Source: Galdieria yellowstonensis
Taxonomy: Eukaryota > Rhodophyta > Bangiophyceae > Galdieriales > Galdieriaceae
Assembly (NCBI GenBank): GCA_026122205.1
Contig: JANCYU010000038.1
Span: forward strand, 124,001-188,000
DNA length: 64,000 nt
Reading direction: 5' to 3'
Position 1 is the stretch's first letter. The number at the start of each line of letters is the position of its first letter. Below the pieces are notes generated by a model, which saw nothing but the letters and a program-made list of their open reading frames with translations, searched no databases and was not told the origin of the DNA. The position numbers and the translations under genes were made by a program. Below are positions 53,618 through 64,000 of the stretch, one piece after another.

Positions 53618-54188
53618 ATGGACACTAACAAGTTGAAGATTGCTACCAAGTTTGAAATGGCACTGGAAGAAACTCCTTTATATATGAATATATTATCTTC
53701 ACGATCAAGGAGAAAGCGAAATCGAGAGTGCATTGAACTGAATGAGCACAAGCAGAAGCTGGTGCCAAACCAAGTAGTATCTACGTAAGTAGTTGTGTGC
53801 ACTTGTTCTTCTTTTTCATACTTACGGTTATAGTGCAATTCCAGATATATACTTTACAATGACGCTTTACAGCACGGCAAGGTGGAAGAGAACAACGGTG
53901 CTTGGCAGTATTGTGCGTCCTATCGATGACTTGTTAAAGAATACCGGACCAGTGTGGTGCAATATGGTTCGTTGGAACAACAAGCTGCACTCTGTGGAAA
54001 CGACAGGTCGAGTACTCTTTCGATTAGTGTCGACAAATAGTTTTATCCTACAGGAAGATAATAACTGTGGAAGTATTCCTTCTTGTCCAAAGCAAGGTTA
54101 TTGGCTGTATGGAAGCGGGAATTCTTCTCTTGCAGCAGAGGCGGACACTCGTTTTTATGAAAAAGAAGCGACTGCACCTTGTGAATAG
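53618..54188 (+). CDS. Unrecognised protein, two exons
   Basis: Exon 1 from ATG 53618 (MDTNKLKIATKFEMALEETP) contains a basic SSRSRRKRNRE segment, a possible nuclear localisation signal. Spliced at a GTAAGT donor near 53785 to a TATAG acceptor, exon 2 reads AIPDIYFTMTLYSTARWKRT, a VLGSIVRPIDDLLKN segment and a Cys-containing C-terminus (SIPSCPKQGYWLYG). Total about 173 residues. No family recognised. A possible extra first exon with ATG near 53531 (MLSIQ) splices in frame, so the true start is uncertain. Confidence 0.5.
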
Positions 54189-54402
54189 AGATGAAGATTG
54201 TCATAGTAGCCTTTCTTGCACCAAAGCGAGTGCAGAAAACAAATGAAATATACACAGTTGCTATGTAATTCTAGTACTTGTCTATTATCACTACTTGTGT
54301 TTTTGAAATACCTATCGTTCCCATTCTTCAAAGATACCTATTACTCCTCTACGCACTCCGTATCAACAACAACCCTCCACAAACCACACAGCTTCCACTG
54401 TC

Positions 54403-54959
54403 TCAAGGTGAGGAGGAGCCATCTTCACTTCCGGCTTTACGTGAACGACCTTCTTCGTTCTTCTCTGCAGACATAGCTTCTCTATATCTATTTGTTGAAC
54501 AACTCGCAGTATAAATTTCCTTCTCGAAACAACAAGAATAGCAACCTACCTTGCCAAGTAGATTTTAAGAGGCTCTACATAGTTGTCGAAACCCAGCGTG
54601 TTCATTGCCCATAAAATATCGTCACCGTTTATAGTCTTTCGTTTCTCACGCTGACACTTGTCGCTTGCTTCTGACGTTATAAAACTTACAAACTCTGAAA
54701 CGCATTCCTGGACGGTATCCTTGCCGTCTTTTGCTATTTTTGCGTTTGGTGGAAGTGCCTATCGAAAAAAGGACGGTTAGGAATATGCGTTAAAGTAGTC
54801 CCATACGTGGAGTTGCAACAACTATACCTTTTTCATAATTCTTGCAATGTTGGCAGTAGGCAAAAACTTTTCTTGTTCCCTTGCGTGGTAACTTTCATCT
54901 CCTGAACCACCTCCACCACCTCCACCAGTCGTACTTGAAGTCGTTTGTGCTTCTGCCAT
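54403..54959 (-). CDS. NF-YB (HAP3/CBF-A) CCAAT-binding factor subunit, three exons
   Basis: A histone-fold subunit of the CCAAT-binding trimer NF-Y. Exon 1 from ATG 54959 gives MAEAQTTSSTTGGGGGGGSG and the conserved start REQEKFLPTANIARIMKK. Exon 2 gives ALPPNAKIAKDGKDTVQECV, SEFVSFITSEASDKCQREKR and KTINGDDILWAMNTLGFDNY, identical in layout to plant and animal NF-YB. Exon 3 is short: YREAMSAEKNEEGRSRK, ending SEDGSSSP at TGA 54403. The core is about 90% like plant NF-YB by eye. Its target motif, CCAAT, recurs in the H3/H4 and H2B promoters of this window. Confidence 0.95.
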
Positions 54960-55010
54960 CCAGAAACAAGTGTTCCCTCAAAACTTCCAAGTTGCGATCA
55001 ATTTTATTCT

Positions 55011-56049
55011 TCAAATTGCAGCACTGGGCTTGGGGTTTAGTGCTACATTATGATAGGAAAAATGATCCTGGATAAAAGTAGAAATAAAATAATATTCATG
55101 ATCATAGTCTTGTTGCATACGAAGGGTCAACTTTTGACCTACTGACTCACAGGCTTTCTGAAAGTTTCCTACTAGCAATTGATCTTCTAAGAAAGGATCC
55201 GACGTTCCCTGATCGACAAGTATATCTGTAAACTGAGGACCATTCGCCTTTATCAACTCTGTTGCGTCGTATTGTTTCCACGCCTCTTTATCGTTGCCTA
55301 AATAACCTCTCAAGCATTTGCGTCCAAACGAACAGTTGACCGGATTGCTGACAGGAGCAAAGGCAGAGACAGAACGATACTGAGAAGGATTCTTTAACGC
55401 ACAGATGAGAGCTCCATGTCCTCCCATAGAATGACCAAAAATACTTTGTCTCGTATTATCCACATTAAAGTGAGAAGCTATTATCTGCGGAATTTCCTTT
55501 GTAACATAATCAAACATGCGGTAGTATTTGTTCCAGGGCGAGGTGGTTGCATTGACATAGAAACCTACAGTTGGAAATAAAATAGGGACAACCAACAATA
55601 ACCATGCTTATAATACCTGCACTGCTTCCAAAGTTATATTCACGATCTTCTCCTTCAATTCCTAAACAGAACAACGATGAATAATTTGTGTACTTGTCAT
55701 TGACAACTCTTACCTGTATCTCGGGGAGATGTATCAGGACACACAACCAAAATACCATAATAAGCTGCATAACGTTGAGCGCCGCTATAAAGAACAAAAG
55801 TTTCATCGTTGCAGGTCAAACCAGCAAGAAAGTAAAGTACTGGAACCTTGTTGTTCTGTGCGAGGTTGGTTTATACAAGAGAGTACAACAGACAGAACCG
55901 TTGCTTACTTTTATTTGAGGAGGTACAATCACATGAAATTTTGCCAAGGTATTGCCTAGAGTAGGAGAAATATGAGAGTATCTTTCCACACTAGCACCGT
56001 GACATTTAGAAGATGATAGTTGCTGAATAGGAATAGTAGTAGATTGCAT
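55011..56049 (-). CDS. S-formylglutathione hydrolase (esterase D)
   Basis: Hydrolyses S-formylglutathione to formate and glutathione in formaldehyde detoxification; alpha/beta-hydrolase. ATG 56049 opens MQSTTIPIQQLSSSKCHGAS. Later exons give PVLYFLAGLTCNDETFV, then VCPDTSPR, and the last exon the nucleophile GHSMGGHGALICALKNPSQY, the acid DQGTSDPFLE, and the catalytic His in YDHEYYFISTFIQDH. Length about 285 residues, as in the family. Six exons by frame with short introns. No N-terminal targeting signal obvious; likely cytosolic. Confidence 0.93.
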
Positions 56050-56101
56050 TGTTGGGATGAAAAGAAATGAGGAAAATAATTTCTACGTCCAATGTCGCTC
56101 T

Positions 56102-59100
56102 CTATTGTTGTGTGGAAATTTCTGTCTCTTCTGATCCAACAAATAAGAGAGCATCATCTTTAGACACTTCTTGAATGGTACTAATCTTGTTGATTTGTGA
56201 GACACCGAAACATTTGTCTGCAACGTATAAGAATTCAGGACGGAAAGTTGTAGTAATAAATTGGGTTCCTCGTTGAGACTGCATTTGCAAAAGTCTGCTC
56301 ACAGCTTGTCGATATGTAGAATCCAAATTAGCGTCAATCTCATCAAACAAGTAAAATGGAGCAGGATCGAGAAACTGGATTGCAAATATTAGAGCCAATG
56401 CCACGATGGACTTTTGACCACCACTAAGCTGTTCCAACAGATAAACTTGTGAAGAACCTGGAAAAGTGACTTCGATGGAAACTCCTGCAAAAGAAAGAGG
56501 TCGAGAAGGTTCCATTTCGGTAGCTTGTGGATCCTCATTCTCTTTTTCAGCAATAGCGGAGGAATCCAGTGAAGAACTATCACCTCCACGATATTTCATG
56601 ACCAATCGAGCCTTTCCACCAGGAACCAATTCTTCAAAAAGTCTGGAAAAATGTTCACGTATTGCTCGAAATGTTCGACTGAATTCAAAATCAATGGAAG
56701 GAAATACGTTTTTAGAAAGCTTGCTTACCTTATATCTTCGTCCTTGCGGTTGTCCAATGTTTCTATGAGTTGACGTATTGATGAGTCACCTTTTTCTAGT
56801 TCATCCAAACGTTTTCCAAGTATTTCTCGTTGTTCTGAAAAGTTTCGATACTGATCCAGTGCTTTACGATTGACATGAGTAAATTTTTTCAGTTTGTTTT
56901 GGTTGCGTTGCAATCTCTTTTCCAAAACATTCCTACTGAGTGATCGATACTCATGAAAATTGGCAGGCAAGGAACCGAGACCAACAATGGAGCGTTCCAG
57001 AGACGATTTCTTTTCAACAAGTTTAGCTCGTCTTATATACATTTGCTCCATTTTACTTGAGATCATATTCAAAGCTTGCTTTGACTTTGTTTCATCTTGT
57101 CGCAATGTCTCCAATTCTTCCTTCATTTCGTTTTCTTGTTGTATAAAATTTTCCAGCTTCTCTTCCCACGTTTCTATTTCTTCCTTTATAGAGGAAAGCA
57201 TTGACACTAGAGAACGATGCTCAGCTTCTATATCTGCTCTTGTGGCTAAGGATGGATAGAGCCAAGCTTCGTTCATTTCTTCGCTCTCATTTTGTTTCAG
57301 TTTCTGAATCTCGAAATGCAAAGAGGTGATTTTGCGATACAGATATTCATCTATCTCAGCATTTAGACTTGCCAGTTGCTGTTCCAAAGATGCTTTCTCG
57401 TTATGAATAGAATGAAGGTTATTGAGAAGCTCTGCTTTTTCATTTTCCATGTCTTGCACTTGCTTCTGTTCCTCAGTAGTTAGTCTGGAAACCAAAGGTG
57501 TGCCCAATTCTTGTTGTCGCAAAAATATTGCCGTTTCTGTTTCTCGCTTTGTTTGAGAAAGTCGGTCTTCATTATTATGGAGTTGTCTCCATTGTTCTTG
57601 TAACTAGAGACAAGTTTGAATAGAAATAAGTGGTTTGGATGCAGATACTTACTTTGCTTAGTTTTTCGCGATTTTTTGAAAGATGCTCTTCCTTCATAGA
57701 AATCTGAGAATTCTTGGTATAACACTCTACCTCCAACTTCTGTATCCAACTCGATAATTGGTTCAGTTGGGATTCGTTATCCCTGAATTGGTCTCTTACA
57801 GCCTGTAGCTTTTCTTGACATTGGTGTAAATGTTTTTTGAGTTCGTTTAGTTCTTTAAACGATTTCAAACGCGAACGTGACTGATCCGAATAACCTCCAG
57901 CCATTGCTCCAGTTTTGTTTACAGTGTCGCCATCCAGTGTAACACAATTCACGTTGTATTCTTTGGACAAGGAAGTTGCGACGGATATGGATCTTGCAAC
58001 TAGAGTAGAACCGAAAACTGCTTGTAAAGCTGGATATAATTCGGTTTGATTGGGCACTATTTTGTTTAGAATAGGAAACGCATCTTGAGTGGGAGGAAGC
58101 ACTGGTAGTTGCTTAGGTTCAACTTCCTGTAAAGGAACGAATGTGAGTCGTCCTCCCTTTACTCGCTGTAGTTGTTCAACTAGAGCAGCTGCAGTTTCAT
58201 GCTTATCAACGACAACAAAAGAGAGTGACTGCCCAGCAGCTACTTCAACTGCAACGTTGAACTTTTCGTCCACAGTAAACAGAGTATAAAGTGGACCATA
58301 GAAACCTGTTTGTTGATAGGAGACATAAAATTATTAGTATGAAGGAAAGAGATATATTAAGTGTAACTTACCTTTTCGAAGACTGGGGTTATCCTTTAGA
58401 ATGTTATCCAGAGCTTCAATTGCCGCATAACTTTTTGCACCACAAGCATAACACAAGTCGCGCTCTTTTTTGGAGATATCCTTTTGTATGGCAGCTATTT
58501 CTTGTTCGTATTCGTTTTCTTGTCGCCACAATTCTTGCTTTTTCAGTTGCAAGGCGTTGCGTTGTTCTTGAAAATTGTGGATTTCTGTTTGAAGATTGGT
58601 CGACTCCTCATCTAATAGAATCGAGTTAGTAACGCTTGCGAAATGATAAGGTTTCCTACGACGTACTTAGTAATTGAATTTCATTGGTAAGATTCTTTTG
58701 CTCATCCTCCACCGCATTTTGCTCATTTTCTATCTTTTGTTTCTCTTCCAAGATGTTGTTCAAAGAAGTCTGCGTTTCTTGTAGAGTCCATTCAAGTTCT
58801 TGAATTTCCTTTTGCAAGAATGTGTCTCTTTCCTGTATGCTGGAAAATTTAGAACAACCTTGTTCCCTTGAATGCATGCGAAGAATATTTTGTTCAATTT
58901 CGTTTATTCTATAGTAGTAAGTTTAGTAAAGGATTGTCGTAACAAGTACAATATTTACCGTTGTTCTAACTGCATTTCCTCATGAAGCTTCCTATCCAGG
59001 AGGTTTTGGATATTCTCTACTTGATGACGACATTCGCTCTCTCTTTTTGAAGCTTCTCGAAGCTCGTTTTGTAATTCATACAGACTTGAAGTCTTTATCT

Positions 59101-60100
59101 TATCCGTGTCTTCGTTGGTTGCAAGAGATACTTTCAATCTGGCCTCTCGTTCACTTTCATTGGTATATTGCTCTCGAAGGGACGCAAGTTTAGATTGTGC
59201 CAGTTTGACTTGTTGCTCCAGATCTTCGACTCTTTGTTCCAGGGTATCTTTCCGTTTGGAACTATATTCTTTGGTTTCATACAGTTTTTCACTCTCGTCT
59301 GCCAAACCTTGTCTGTCCGCTTCCAGCTGTTCCAGTGAATCTTTTATCTCTTCTAGTTCTGTTACATAAAGGGTATATTCTAAGGACCTTCGTTCCGTTT
59401 CTAATTGTTCCAATTTTTTAAGTTCCTCTTTCTCAGTTTCCAATTCTGACATTCTGTCTTCAAGATATTTAACTACTTCAAGAATTCTCGTTCGTTTAGT
59501 AGCAGTATCTTGCAAAATTTTCAGAGATTCTTCTCTTCTTTCATCATAGAGCCTATCATATATCATTAGAAGCCGTTTTTATTCTTCCACGACAGTAGTA
59601 AGTTACCTCGTTCCGGCAACTTCTTCCAAGAGTTGCAGTCGTTGCTCGTCCTTCATCGAACACAGTGCTGCAATTCTCCCTTGCTGGACGATATAGTATG
59701 GATTCGATTTGCTAAAACCAGCTGTTTCCAACAAGTTAAAAACTTCTGTCCTTGTAACGTTTTTCTTATCAAGTACATATTCATCTTTGGTTTGGCTAAT
59801 GATTCTCCTCAGAGTAACCTGGTCCTTATCAAAAGGCATTCTACCATCAGAGTTGTCAAAAGTTATTTCTACAAAGGCAGAAGGTGCTTTCGATACTCCT
59901 TCGTGTAACAAAGCTTGACGCTCGTTGTTTCTCAGGTTGGTGTACGCGTCTGAGAGGAGGAATCGTATAGCATCGAAAAAGTTGGACTTGCCAGATCCAT
60001 TTCTTCCAACAACTACGTTATGTCCAGGGCTCAAGTCATTTATTGTTACGGTATCTCTGTATGACTTGAAACCACTTATCACAATAGACTGAATATACAT
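56102..60100 (-). CDS. Cohesin ATPase subunit SMC3
   Basis: A structural maintenance of chromosomes ATPase that with SMC1 and kleisin forms the cohesin ring. From ATG 60100 (MYIQSIVISGFKSYRDTVTI, matching the family start MYIKQVIIQGFKSY) comes the Walker A GRNGSGKSN, then YYIVQQGRIAALCSMKDEQR. Long coiled coils flank a hinge (58273-57575 region) with VNCVTLDGDTVNKTGAMAGG and YSDQSRSRLK. The C-terminal head has the signature LSGGQKSIVALALIFAI and Walker B FYLFDEIDANLD. The Lys pair used for cohesin acetylation is at the expected N-terminal position but I do not assign it exactly. An in-frame ATG at 60220 would add 40 unrelated residues and is rejected. Nine or so exons. Confidence 0.95.
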
Positions 60101-60200
60101 TGGCTTGGAACCACGAACACTAATACAAGCGGGATTGGCGCCAAAATCATTCTTTGGCGCGATTTCAAATCTCACGTCGCCATTTTTCTTTCGAATCCAA
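60101..60200. promoter_or_regulatory. 100-bp bidirectional SMC3/HAUS1 promoter with E2F-like sites
   Basis: Between the divergent ATGs lie ATTGGCGCCAAAA (core 60137-60142) and TTTGGCGCGATTT (60153-60165). Both match the E2F/DP consensus TTTSSCGC in form. The frames of both genes stay open across it, but neither family has residues there, so I take it as promoter and leader. Confidence 0.55.
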
Positions 60201-61099
60201 ATGTCCTTCTCGTCTGCCATCCCTCCCAGTCTGTATTTCTTATCCAAGTTATCCGCATTATCTTTGCAACGAGACCAAGAGAAACAAGCTCTGGTAGAAG
60301 AATTACAGGAAAGAACTGAGTTATTGGATCATCTTGAGAGTATTCTAAGTGCAACCCTAGACTGCTTTCCAGAGGAACGTAAGTATCTTTCGTCAGTAAG
60401 TAAAGAAATAGTTGCTAAAGTAAGAATATTGTAGTTGTTGAGTTTTTGAAAAATCATAGTAATGTTCAAAATTTAGCTGAATTTGCGGCAGAATTGGATA
60501 TTGACCCGTTGGGCGATACTCGAACTGCGCTCCTAGATGCAGCCTGTGAGAAACTAGAAAAATATTGGCATCTTGAGAAACAGTTGGAAGAGGAGAGAAA
60601 CAAAATGTATCAACTGGAACAGCTGTTGAACGATTTCGAAGCCATAGAAAGGGATTTTCATGCAATATTGAATGACTTTTCATTTGCTCCTCCACATAGC
60701 GACAGTCAAGCGAAGCTTGATCGAGAAAGACAATATTTGATTCAACTTGAAACGGCGCTTGATCAAATGAATTCCAGTGTTCCATCTGTAAATGTCACAC
60801 ATGAAGAAATTATTGAACTGAGTAAGAAGGTCGCTTCTTTAGAGGCACAAGTTCAAGAGGATCAAATGCAACTGGATTCTTATCAGAAACTTCCTCAAGT
60901 AGGTTATGCCTATGTTAGCTATTACTGCAACTCAAAACTTTTGAAAGGATCCTATTTTAGCCCGAATTGTTCTGGATGAAGCAAAGCAAGTAAGTTCGAG
61001 CCTTGTTGTTGCGTATTGGTCTCCAGTAACACTTTTTAGAAACTACAAAGACTTGATGCAGAGAAGGAAGATATGCTAAAAAGTATAAAATTGGTCTAA
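60201..61099 (+). CDS. Augmin complex subunit HAUS1, four exons
   Basis: A subunit of augmin, which recruits gamma-tubulin to spindle microtubules. Exon 1 60201-60378 (MSFSSAIPPSLYFLSKLSAL) and exon 2 from 60477 form mostly coiled coil (LQERTELLDHLESILSATLD, ALLDAACEKLEKYWHLEKQL). Family identification rests on the C-terminus: after ..LDSYQKLPQ, a 51-nt intron joins to DPILARIVLDEAKQ and a further intron to KLQRLDAEKEDMLKSIKLV. This mirrors human HAUS1 (ESYLDLMPNPSLAQVKIEEA followed by KRELDSIEAELTRR). About 230 residues; human has 278. It is divergent from SMC3, 100 bases apart, suggesting shared cell-cycle control. Confidence 0.75.
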
Positions 61100-61420
61100 T
61101 ATTCTGTTTATTCTAGTTGTTACTACTCATATCTTTTCTTCGTTTTTGTTATCGGAATATTCTCATTTCTATTGCTTTGCCTCTCTTGTACAAAGAAGCA
61201 TAATTAGTCCATATAAGATGATTCTTTTTCGTTTTATCCTTCACTATTTCAAAGAGAATCTGATATATATTTATGTATTCATATAGCAATCATGTTGGGG
61301 AAATCTGCGTCAATTCACTCGGTCGAAAACCATTTTTGATGGGGCAATTTCTACCAATCAAATATTACAGATTGGAATAGAAAACGTTTTCGTTAGAAAT
61401 TTTACGACTTGCTTTCTACA
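61100..61420. other. Intergenic region between HAUS1 and glycine decarboxylase
   Basis: About 320 bases between two same-strand genes. AT-rich, no open frame of interest, no RNA gene recognised. Confidence 0.5.
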
Positions 61421-64000
61421 ATGGCTTTGCTGTTAAAGGAAGCACCCAAGTTTGCAAGAATAAACTGTTTTAGACTATTGAAAAGGCCGAAAGAGTTCCT
61501 AGGAGGCAATAGGCGTTGGGAACTCGTATCTTCTCGTTCCTTTCAAGATGGTCACAAGCGAGATAGAGATGTCGGTGAATGGAAGAAAAATTTCCATTCT
61601 GTTAGCCGCTTTCCTCGCTTTCTGTATTCAACAAGTACATTGCTATTTGCTTCCTTTTTTTTTTATTAAAGGGTCGTTCAAGGTGTTCGATCAGTATTGG
61701 ACGCTCAAGACATCTTTGAGACCAGACATATTGGTTCGGGGAAGGAAGCAGATATCCAAGCTATGCTTCAAGCGTTGAAACTGAATACAGTTGATGAACT
61801 TATTGATGAAACAGTATGTTTTGTGAAATTATAACTAGGCCACTCCGTTTGAAGCGTTTTTGGGTTAGGTACCAGCCAAGATTCGAAGTAAAACCAGTCT
61901 TGGAATTGGACCAGCTATGACGGAAAGTGAGGCACTCAAGTATATCAAGAATTTGGCAGAAAAGAACGAATTGTATCAAAATCATATTGGTATGGGCTAT
62001 TATGGAACACTAGTTCCAACTGTTATCCAGAGAAACATATTGGAAAATCCTGCTTGGTATACTCAATATACACCGTATCAAGCTGAAGTATCACAAGGTT
62101 GGTCTCTGTTTGTTTTATGACTAGTATCAACGATCTTTCATTAGGTCGCCTGGAGTCTTTATTGAATTATCAGACTATGGTTGCTGATCTCACAGGATTG
62201 CCTATTGCAGGAGCTTCATTGCTAGATGAAGCCACTGCTGCAGCTGAGGCTATGGCTATGTGTTACAGTCTTTCCAAACATAAGAAAAAGAAATTTCTGG
62301 TTTCGGATGCCTGTCATCCACAGACTATTGCTGTATTAAAGACTCGAGCGGAAGGCTTTGGTGTGGAAATTGTAGTTGGAGATGTGCATTCGTTTGATTG
62401 GAAGCAAGCACAAGGAAATGTTTGTGGTATCCTTTTGCAGTATCCAACCACATATGGCATTATTGAGAATTATGATCGAGTTATTTCCGAAGCTCATGAG
62501 TCAGGAGCAAAGGTATGATAAAAAGTTTTCTCAAACAGTTACTGAATAACTTAGGTGATAATGAGTTGCGACCTCTTATCTCTTACTATGTTGAAACCTC
62601 CTGGTGAGTTGAATGCAGATTTTGCTGTCGGATCCACGCAAAGGTTTGGTGTTCCAATGGGATATGGAGGTCCACATGCTGCTTTCTTTGCAACAAAAGA
62701 TGAATACAAACGTTTAATGTAGGTTGTAAGATGAAATATTGAACAACTTGTTCGTATAATTGGTTACTAGGCCTGGTCGTATTATTGGCGTGAGTAAAGA
62801 TAGTCAAGGAAAGCCTGCCTTTCGCATGGCTTTGCAAACGAGAGAACAACACATTCGTCGAGACAAGGCAACGAGTAATATTTGTACTGCTCAAGCATTA
62901 TTAGCCAATATGAGTGCCATGTACGGTATTTATCATGGTCCAGATGGTCTCAAGGTTTGTGTATATTTGTAAATATTTGTATGAAAATATGAAAGAATGC
63001 TGTTGTGCTATAGAAAATTGCGTCAAGGATACATGACTTGGCTCGAGTTTTTCAAAAAGCTGTTCAAGACATGGGATATGAAACATCTGCTCCTGAAAGC
63101 TTTTTTGATACTGTCCGTGTCACTTGTCCTCATTCGAAAGAGGCATTTGAGAGTTTATTGAAACGGTTACAAGACTCGAAAATCAATGTTCGAGTGCTGA
63201 AGAATGAACAGTCCTTATGTGTATCTTTTGATGAAACCCATACAAGAACGGAACTAAGCTCACTCATTCAGTGTTTTGCAGAAAAGAATTCTGTTCAGGT
63301 GGATTGTCAAAAGATTCTCGAGTCTTTGCCTGGTAAGCAACGATAGATGAAAACTGTGTCCATTTCATATGTATGCTCAACCTTTTCTCTAGTACCTTCA
63401 GCCATTCAAGTTCGCACGAGCCCGTTTATGACTCATCCAATTTTTCATTCTTATCGTTCGGAACATGAACTTTTGAGATATATGCATCGTTTACAAAGCA
63501 AAGATGTTTCGTTGGTGCATTCTATGATTCCTTTAGGTTCTTGCACGATGAAGTTGAATGCTACTTCGGAAATGATTCCCATCAGTTGGCCAGAGTTTGC
63601 ACTTGCTCATCCTTTTGCACCGACACAACAAATGAAAGGTTATTTACAAATGTTTGAAGAATTGTCGGAAGCTCTAGTGAAGATAACGAAATTGAACAAG
63701 GTAATCCACCTATTTGTTATTAACTAGAATATGTGAGACTAAATAGGAATTCAAGGTTTCTCTTCAACCCAATTCTGGAGCACAAGGTGAATATACCGGT
63801 TTAATGGCTATTCGAGAATATCACAAGTCCAGAAACCAAGGACATAGAAATGTTTGTATTATTCCAGTTAGTGCTCATGGAACCAATCCTGCAAGTGCTG
63901 CAATGTGTGGCATGCGAGTTGTTGTCGTTGGATGTGATGACAAAGGCAATATTAATGTCAAGGAATTGGAAGAGAAAGCGGAACAATACAAGGATCAACT
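61421..64000 (+). CDS. gcvP: Glycine dehydrogenase P protein (glycine cleavage system), 5' part
   Basis: The PLP-dependent decarboxylating subunit of mitochondrial glycine decarboxylase. ATG 61421 opens MALLLKEAPKFARINCFRLL with a long basic presequence (RSFQDGHKRDRDVGEW..). The mature part starts near DIFETRHIGSGKEADIQAML. Blocks in order: NELYQNHIGMGYYGTLVPTV, ILENPAWYTQYTPYQAEVSQ, RLESLLNYQTMVADLTGLPI, NASLLDE-type ASLLDEATAAAEAMAM, GVPMGYGGPHAAFFATKDEY, ALQTREQHIRRDKATSNICT, MIPLGSCTMKLNATSEMIPI and PVSAHGTNPASAAMCGM. The PLP-binding lysine block lies beyond the right edge, so the gene is incomplete here. About ten introns of 45-65 nt are removed by frame. The partner T protein is encoded at 32968-34435. 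Confidence 0.95.

Noticed and set aside
60101..60247. SMC3 start at ATG 60220 or further upstream
   Set aside because: SMC3 proteins begin MYI(K/Q); the extra 40 residues lie over the E2F-like promoter elements shared with HAUS1.
1..64000. CRISPR arrays, insertion sequences and retroelements
   Set aside because: No regularly spaced direct repeats, no transposase or reverse transcriptase frames, and no paired long terminal repeats were seen.

Overview
This window is nuclear DNA of an intron-rich but compact eukaryote. Genes lie on both strands, usually tens to a few hundred bases apart. Most introns are only about 40-65 nt long, with GTAAGT-like donors and TAG or CAG acceptors. The gene set (plant-type ADF with an intron directly after the ATG, plant-like NF-YB, three-domain FKBP-TPR immunophilin, likely plastid-targeted proteins, mitochondrial P and T proteins of glycine decarboxylase) together with the architecture suggests a cyanidiophyte red alga, most likely Galdieria. 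The organism call is inference; no rRNA or organelle marker is present.

Layout. 1-3.3 kb: divergent histone H3/H4 pair, histone H2B, eIF3g. 3.4-5.5 kb: ADF/cofilin and a gene read here as ornithine decarboxylase antizyme needing a +1 ribosomal frameshift at TTT-TGA-C. 6-12.5 kb: the many-exon proteasome activator PA200/Blm10. 12.6-18.5 kb: the ER cargo receptor SURF4 facing a MARCH6/Doa10 E3 ligase, then the kinetochore protein NDC80. 18.5-20.9 kb: an AT-rich stretch without recognisable genes. 20.9-25 kb: CK2 alpha and ORC2 with possible extra 5' exons. 25.4-31.3 kb: a tandem pair of ERMP1-like M28 peptidases. 31.6-38.6 kb: pantetheine-phosphate adenylyltransferase, glycine cleavage T protein, and a synaptojanin-like SAC phosphatase with a degenerate second domain. 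38.8-44.5 kb: ROMO1/Mgr2, malonyl-CoA decarboxylase, TIM23, two methyltransferases. 44.5-54 kb: FKBP-TPR protein, TFIIS-like factor, PH-FH2 formin and unrecognised genes. 54.4-64 kb: NF-YB, S-formylglutathione hydrolase, SMC3 divergent from the augmin subunit HAUS1, and the 5' part of glycine decarboxylase P protein, which runs off the right end.

Themes. Chromosome replication and segregation is well represented (histones, NDC80, ORC2, SMC3, HAUS1). A GGCGCC motif resembling an E2F site recurs just upstream of several of these and other starts. CCAAT boxes cluster in the histone promoters, and NF-YB, a subunit of the CCAAT-binding factor, is encoded in the same window. Mitochondrial import (TIM23 and its partner ROMO1/Mgr2) and mitochondrial glycine cleavage (T and P proteins) are also present.

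The most notable item is the antizyme. Its ORF1 ends in a TGA preceded by Gly-Trp-Phe-Phe, and the +1 frame carries the conserved antizyme core. A second notable item is a pair of similar short hairpins just after the H4 and H2B stop codons that resemble the animal-type histone mRNA 3' stem-loop. Splice junctions were assigned by eye from frame continuity and family resemblance, so exact exon ends need transcript support.
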